Source: Lycocorax pyrrhopterus obiensis
Lineage: Eukaryota > Chordata > Aves > Passeriformes > Paradisaeidae
Length of the DNA stretch: 64,000 bases
Direction of reading: 5' to 3'
NCBI GenBank assembly: GCA_014706295.1
Contig: JACSVZ010000037.1
Coordinates: 3,534,001 to 3,598,000 of the forward strand
Made by a program: the position numbers and the translations under genes. Of the stretch, positions 58,080 through 64,000 are shown in pieces. The notes under the pieces are model-generated. The model had not been told where the DNA came from. It did not search any database and saw nothing but the letters and a program-made list of their open reading frames with translations. The number at the start of each line of letters is the position of its first letter. Positions within the stretch are counted from its first letter, which is position 1.

Positions 58080-59040
58080 TTAAATCCCATGTAAAGGTAA
58101 AAAATTCCATTTCCTTGAGTTGTTTTAGGGGAAAATAGCGCTAAAGAGAATTTCCCAACTCACTGCAACTGGTGTCTTAAATCCTGGGAATTTCTCCCGA
58201 CCATGGGGCTGCATCAGCAGGAAAAATCAACTCCAAAATGATGGGAGCACTCCTGAGAGGGACTGGGGGACATTCCTTGGTGGAAAATAGGAAAATATTG
58301 GGAATTTAGAGTTGTCAGAACAGTTCCAAGCTCTTATTTCCCTATTTTATTTTTTTTTATTCCCACAGATTTATTCCTAATGGGAGAGAGAAATTTGTGG
58401 GAACAGCTGAGTCAGGGGGAATCAAGCAGTGACCAGGAATTCTGGGATAAAGAAAGGGATCCTATTTCCATATTTATATTCCAGTTTACTCCCAAAGCGG
58501 GGGAAGTCGACAAGGAATAAAAGTGGGAATAGGAAAATCCCAGCAAGGAATGAGAGGTAAAATCAGAAATAAAGAAGAATAGAGTTAAATTCTGACTCTT
58601 CTGCTTGGAAATAAAATTCCCTAAAATCCCAGAAAGCAGGGAAGAGGAGGAAAGGTGTCAGAATTCCTTGGAAGCTGTGCAATCCCAGAGTATTTCCCTG
58701 TGGGAAGAGGAGATTCCAGCCTGGGAGAGCAGAGCACGGGAGCCTGGCTGTGCCCAGAGCGAATCCAGCTGATTTTCATTCCAGGAAATTTGGATTCATT
58801 CCCTGGAGGATTTAATTAGCCATGGAAGGAACTCTAATTAGGCTGGAGAAGAAAGGCCTGGGCCTCCTGTGAGGGAGAGCCAGGAGTTTTCCATTGTCCC
58901 CAAAGTAAACACCGGAGGCCTGGGCAGGTTTGGGATGCAAGGAAAATCAAAAAGAGGGAGAAATTGATTCCAACCTTAAAAAAAAAATAGGGAAAAACCT
59001 TTTCCAGGAGCGTGGTCCTGGCAGAAATCACTTAGGGGTG
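58080..59040. other. Non-coding spacer
   Basis: Nothing recognised on either strand. Confidence 0.5.
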
Positions 59041-59059
59041 CAGCTGCAGCAGCCGTGGT

Positions 59060-59220
59060 TGGAATTGGTGATTTCCTTGGGATAATTCCTTGGGATAATT
59101 CCTTGGGGAGGATTGTGTGTTGGTGATTTCCTTGGGATAATTCCTTGGGATAATTCCTTGGGATAATTCCTTGGGGGGGATTGTGTGTTGGTGATTTCCT
59201 TGGGATAATTCCTTGGGAAT
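59060..59220. repeat. TTGGGATAATTCC short tandem repeat
   Basis: Clusters of a 13-bp unit (TTGGGATAATTCC) separated by GGATTGTGTGTTGGTGATTTC, itself repeated. Confidence 0.95.
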
Positions 59221-59984
59221 GAGGGGTGGATTCTTCCTTCCCATCTTTTTTTAGCTGGAAACAGATGGAAAATGGGCCAGGCCACAGAACTTGTGGACAG
59301 GGTGCCACATGTGGAAATGCTTTTGGGGAGGTTTATCCCGAGATTAGGATTTATTTCAATTGGAAAATCCAAGTCCAGATTCCCGATTTGTTTTCCAGGC
59401 CTCACTGCCTGTATAAAAATCCAAAATCCCTTCCAAAATCCCACCTTGGGACCCCAAATAATTGATAATTCATTAATAATAGATCCCAATATTTGGGTTT
59501 ATTCCATAAGGCTCAGCTTTTCCCAGGGCAAATCCTTTCCCTTCCCAAAATTCCAGTTTTCCTGCTGCAGAGGGAATCCTGAGTGGGATTCCTGGAATCC
59601 TCACAGAGGCCTGATGAGGTTATCAAAGCAGTAGGAGATCTTTGGGATAAGGAGCCTCCCAAATTCCAGCAGGGCCTTTCCCAGCTGGGTTTGGGCTCAG
59701 GCAGTCCCATGGATGGTGTTTCCCTCTTGGATTTGGGATTTGGAGGGGAGTTTTTGGGGATTTTGGCTGGGTAAGACAAACATCCCGAGGCTGGGGACAT
59801 CTGGAAGGCTCTGATTAGTAGGAACATCTGCCGTGAGTGTCTGGATTCCAGATGGGAGAAAACAGCTTGGAATTCCGTCCAGGAAATCCAGGAAGACCGG
59901 GAGATGTGTCCTGGTAGGAGTTAAAGCAGTTGAATTGGTAGTTCACCAGTTCTGGGTGAGGGACATGGGATCCAATGGATCACG

Positions 59985-60738
59985 GAGCCTTTTCCTAATG
60001 GATCATGGAGACTTCTCCTAAGGGATCACGGAGACTTCTCCTAAGGGATCATGGAGCCTTCTCCTAATGGATCATGGATCTTTCTCCTAAGGGATCCTGG
60101 ATCTTTCTCCTAATGGATCACGGAGCCTTTCCCTAATGGATCACGGAGCCTTCTCCTAAGGGATCACAGAGCCTTCTCCTAATGGATCACGGAGCCTTTT
60201 CCTAATGGATCCTGGATCTTTCTCCTAATGGATCATGGAGCTTTCTCCTAATGGATCATGGAGCCTTTTCCTAAGGGATCATGGAGCCTTTTCCTAATGG
60301 ATCCTGGATCTTTCTCCTAATGGATCATGGAGCTTTCTCCTAATGGATCATGGAGCCTTCTCCTAAGGGATCACGGAGCCTTCTCCTAATGGATCATGGA
60401 GCCTTCTCCTAAGGGATCACAGAGCCTTCTCCTAATGGATCACGGAGCCTTTTCCTAAGGGATCCTGGATCTTTATCCTAATGGATCATGGTGCTTTATC
60501 GTAATGGATCATGGAGCTTTCTCCTAATGGATCATGGAGCCTTCTCCTAAGGGATCATGGAGCCTTTTCCTAAGGGATCACAGAGCCTTTTCCTAATGGA
60601 TCATGGAGCCTTCTCCTAATGGATCCTGGAGCCTTCTCCTAAGGGATCCTGGATCTTTCTCCTAAGGGATCCTGGATCTTTCTCCTAAGGGATCATGGAG
60701 CCTTTTCCTAATGGATCACAGAGCCTTTTCCCAGGGAT
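59985..60738. repeat. 23-bp minisatellite
   Basis: About 32 copies of GGATCATGGAGCCTTCTCCT plus AAT or AAG. Units fall into interspersed variants (CATGGAGCC, CACGGAGCC, CCTGGATCT). Stops are frequent, so non-coding. Confidence 0.97.
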
Positions 60739-61147
60739 TGAGAGCTCAGATCCATTCTGGGAATGCTCCAGGCACAGGAATTCTGGGGGTCGCAGCCCCG
60801 GGAGGAGCAGGGTGACCCCCTGCTCCCGTCCCCTGTTCCCTGGGAATGCCGAACCCGCGGCAGGCTCCCCCTGGGATGCGATTCCCCGCTCGCAGCCGCG
60901 TGTGGGTTGGATGGAGCCCTGCTGGAACGCCGTCTGTGCCGCTCTAATTCCCTAATAACAGCTCTTCCCTCCAGCCAGGCTGGAGCCATCACCCGGAGCA
61001 GCCCCTGGCATGAACAACTCCTCTGTGTTTGTGACACTGGGGTCTTTTATCAAGCAGCCTGGGATGGTTTCAGCAGCAGGGATTAAATATCCCAAATATC
61101 CCAATTAGCGCAATTCCCAGGTAGTGACAAGGCTGTTCCCTCTCCAG

Positions 61148-61243
61148 CATTCCCCAAGGACGAGGGAGGGACGCCGTGGGAGGAGGGAGGCAGCAGGAGG
61201 ATGCTGCAGCGATTATTTTATGGATTGTGGGGATAAATGTGAG
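61148..61243 (+). other. Speculative isolated exon
   Basis: A 96-base open segment between a good acceptor (CTGTTCCCTCTCCAG) and a donor (GAG|GTAAAT). It would encode 32 residues ending GGCCSDYFMDCGDKCE, cysteine-rich like a TNF-receptor or similar extracellular module. No partner exon was found. In mammals TNFRSF18 and TNFRSF4 lie near this block, but a match is not demonstrable by eye. Confidence 0.15.
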
Positions 61244-62277
61244 GTAAATTCCACTTCCCAGCCCAAATCCTCCATCTCAGAGGGATGGAAAAGTGGAATT
61301 TTGGGACTCTGGCTTGCAAATAGCAGAGCTGGGCAGGGAGAGGAAGATGGATAAATTTTCCCGGCAAAACTCTTTATCTACCTATTCTATGCCCTGCCCA
61401 AGCCCCCAAAACCAGGAATTTCCCTCTTCATTCCCACTTTTTTGTAGGAATGAGAGGGGAAAAGCTCTGACAGGTAGTTTGGAGTCCCAAAATGTCCAAG
61501 GGGAAACACAGGAATGTTAAAGGTCTCTCCAGTTCCTGGCTGGGCTCTGGAGGGCCCCAATCCCTGCCAAATCTGGGATCAAAGGCTGGAAAAGCCCTTT
61601 GGGATCCTCAAATCCATGAACCACCTGGGTGCTGTTGTTCCCCAGGGCAGCTCCAATAAAATGCTCTTTGCCCAAGCTCCTTTCACTGGATTGTTCTGGA
61701 TTTGCCTGGAAAAAGAGAAAAACAGGGAAAAAATTCCTCCCATTTCCCTCTCACCTGGATCCCCCATTCACAACCAGGGCAGGATCCTCCCAGCACTCCA
61801 GGGTGATCCCAGGAATCCTTTATGGATCATTTCATCCCAATTTCTATCCTTAATTTTATCTTTTCCTCACTTTCCCTTTCCTGCTTTGCAAAACCAGAGA
61901 GGGGAATGGGCAAAAAGTTGGGAAAAAAGTTGGATTTAAAGCGTTAAGAAAGGACAGGGAAAAAAAATTCCTGGCTTTTAAATCAACCTCAGCGTTCCTG
62001 ATCCAGTTGTTTATGAGCCTCTGTTCCAGCCCATTTCACGGACAAAAGCCAAGGGAAATGAGCTGTTTGATGTCTGGAAAGCCATGGAAAAGCAATGGAA
62101 AAGCCACGGGCCTCCCATGGAAAGGGAAGTGGTGGGATAAACACTCCCTGATTGCAGGGAAGGGGCTGCGTGTTCCCTGCCAGGGAACTCGGGGAATCAC
62201 GGGCTGTGCTCGGGCAGGAGGGGGAGGGAAGGGCACAGCGGGAATAATTCAAGGAATGGGGACACTGGGACACTTGG

Positions 62278-62510
62278 AATCACAGAATTTGGGAATATCC
62301 TGAGCTGGAAGGATGCAGGGATCAGAGTCCAACTCTTATCCCTGCCCAGGACACCCCAAAATCCCACCTGGGAGCATTGTCCAAAAACTCCTGGAGCTCT
62401 GGCAGCCTTGGGAATGTGCCATTCCCTGAGGATCCTGTTCTGGGCCCCAGCACCCTGTGGGGGAAGAACCTTTCCCTGATACCTGGGAACCTTTTCCCCA
62501 AATCCAGGAA
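62278..62510 (-). mobile_element. CR1-type LINE fragment
   Basis: AATCACAGAATTTGGGAATA, CCTGCCCAGGACACCCCAAA and CTGGAGCTCTGGCAGCCTTG: reversed CR1 3' end, of the same subtype as 23746-23895. Confidence 0.85.
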
Positions 62511-63239
62511 CCTTTCCAGCAGGGATGTTGTGAGGGGAGGGCGAGCCTGAGGGTTCCCTGGTCATGGGAGCCCCGTTTAGGGTCGGGATGAAATGGAAGC
62601 AGCTCCCTTTGGCTCCTGAATTCCTGGGGAACTGGCCTGGAATTTCTCATCCCATTTGCAAGGACAAAACCTTCCCACTCGTTCCTGTTTGATATTCCTA
62701 AAGCTGGATTTTCCTGTGTTTTCTGCATAATTCCATTCTCCTGCTGCCATCTCAGCCTCTCCCAATTCCCCAATCCAGGAATGTGCAGCCATTCCCAACC
62801 TGCTCCTGGCTCCTGCCTGTCCTTTTCCTTCCAAGCTGCTCTTCCCAATCCATGGAGAAATCCCTGATCAATACAAGCCATGGGCCGGGTGTGGAAGGGG
62901 AATGCAGAGGGAGGGAAGGAAATGCAGGGCCTTTGATGTCTGATTTCATCTGGAAGGCATCGAGAGCCAAATGTTTTGGGATAAACAACTGTCAGGGGCA
63001 GGGAATGACCAGATCCACATGGATGGGGTGGGGTGCTCCCAGCGTGGACCCAAAGGAGGAAAAACGGGATGATCCCAAGCATTCCCCTGCTGAGGTATCC
63101 CCTCCTCTGTCACCAGCCCTGGCACTTCCAGGGGTGAGGGGAGGCAGGATTGCTGTCAGTCCTGGGATAGGTAACGCTGGAAAAACCTCTGGAGGTGCCT
63201 CCTGCTCCAAGTGGGGGCAGCTCTGGGGTTCTTCAGGGA

Positions 63240-63405
63240 TTTATCCGCTTGGATTTGAAATGTTGGAGACTCCACAACCTGCCTGGGCAGGGGATCCAAT
63301 AATTCACTGTGGAATGACGAGGACAATTCCTTTTAATCCAGTTTGAACCCCTCTCATGTCCCTGCGCCCATCGTCCCTTGTCCTGCCGTGGCCACCGTGA
63401 GGAAC
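63240..63405 (-). mobile_element. CR1-type LINE fragment
   Basis: TTGGAGACTCCACAACCTGC followed by CTGGGCAGGGGATCCAAT and GCGCCCATCGTCCCTTGTCC: reversed CR1 3' region. Confidence 0.8.
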
Positions 63406-64000
63406 CTGGGTCTGTCCCCAAATTCCACAGGAATTTTAAGCTTGGAATTAGTCCCTCTCCAAGTTTTCTAATCCAGGTTTATTTTATCTTCCCCCAGGTG
63501 ATGCCTGAGGTTCCGTTGGGAGCCACTGCCAGGATCAGGTGCCCTCAGGAGACCCTGACTCCACTCAGGAATTGCTTTTCCAGCCTCCTGCCCCGGACTA
63601 AACACGGCTCTGGTGGTTCCCTGCCTCTCTCCCAGAAGGAATTGCTGCAGGGAGCTGCTGCTGGGACACTCCGAGGAGGATAAAATTCCTCTTGGAATTA
63701 AAGCAAGGTCGTTTTCCCCCTTCAGTTCCTCCTTTTCCCCTCAGTCCTTCCCCATCTGCCACCCCTGAGGTGCCCCCGAGCCAGGCCAGGCCAATCCCGG
63801 TATCCCACACCTTGCAATATTTATGGATTTCCTTGGAGAAAGAACTCTTTGGGAGCCTGCAGCTCCCTGGGCTCAGGTTTTAGGATTTATTTCGGTGTCT
63901 CCAGCCCTGCTGTCTGAGCCTGAAAATAGCAACTGAGTCTGATCTTATCAGCAGCTCTTGGAGACTCCAATTATCTCCTCCCGGGACTCCGAAGAAATCG
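63406..64000. other. Non-coding right edge
   Basis: Short reading frames only; no conserved exon recognised before the edge. Confidence 0.5.

Noticed and set aside
63498..63683. Frame after a TTTATCTTCCCCCAG acceptor-like site
   Set aside because: No recognisable protein family and no partner exon.
1..64000. Search by eye for tRNA, rRNA and intact LTR or LINE coding regions
   Set aside because: No cloverleaf with A/B boxes, no rRNA core and no reverse transcriptase motif were found. CR1 copies are all short 3' fragments.

Overview
The window looks like bird nuclear DNA. All three recognised genes are intron-containing vertebrate genes with GT/AG junctions. Degenerate CR1-type LINE fragments recur on both strands, and minisatellites are very dense. 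The gene order SCNN1D (minus), UBE2J2 (plus), C1QTNF12 (plus) matches the conserved block known from human 1p36.33; in birds I believe this lies on a small GC-rich microchromosome. The CR1 type suggests a passerine or relative, but that is inference. Layout: (1) Positions 1-2556 hold the 5' coding part of an epithelial sodium channel subunit (SCNN1D) on the minus strand. Two coding exons are visible and the rest lies beyond the left edge. Its intron is filled by an 82-bp minisatellite. (2) Positions 2557-13900 are repeat-rich non-coding sequence, with one candidate upstream SCNN1D exon near 8.76 kb and a 500-bp CCATC/CCACC satellite at 5 kb. (3) Positions 13930-14300 are a TATA-less CpG-rich promoter (ETS and YY1 motifs) and non-coding first exon of UBE2J2. 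Six coding exons follow (15784-20245) and give an intact 259-residue tail-anchored ER ubiquitin-conjugating enzyme. Three of its introns carry long tandem arrays. (4) Positions 20246-27700 hold the UBE2J2 3' UTR and spacer DNA with CR1 fragments and a 65-bp minisatellite. (5) Positions 27882-41502 hold all eight coding exons of C1QTNF12 (adipolin), an intact 320-residue secreted C1q/TNF-related protein with a short collagen stretch. (6) Positions 41503-64000 contain no recognisable gene. In mammals the next gene would be B3GALT6, whose roughly 1-kb single-exon reading frame is not visible. This stretch holds tandem repeats, CR1 fragments, a GC-rich island at 48.2-48.7 kb and one speculative exon near 61.15 kb. 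The genes are not known to share a pathway: an apical/neuronal sodium channel subunit, an ERAD E2 enzyme and a secreted metabolic hormone. They are neighbours by ancient synteny. The most unusual property is that tandem duplication has copied functional splice sites in each gene: the donor of SCNN1D exon 2, the acceptor of UBE2J2 exon 7 (seven copies) and the donor of C1QTNF12 exon 3. I found no CRISPR array, operon, tRNA, rRNA or intact mobile element, and no clear new biological system.
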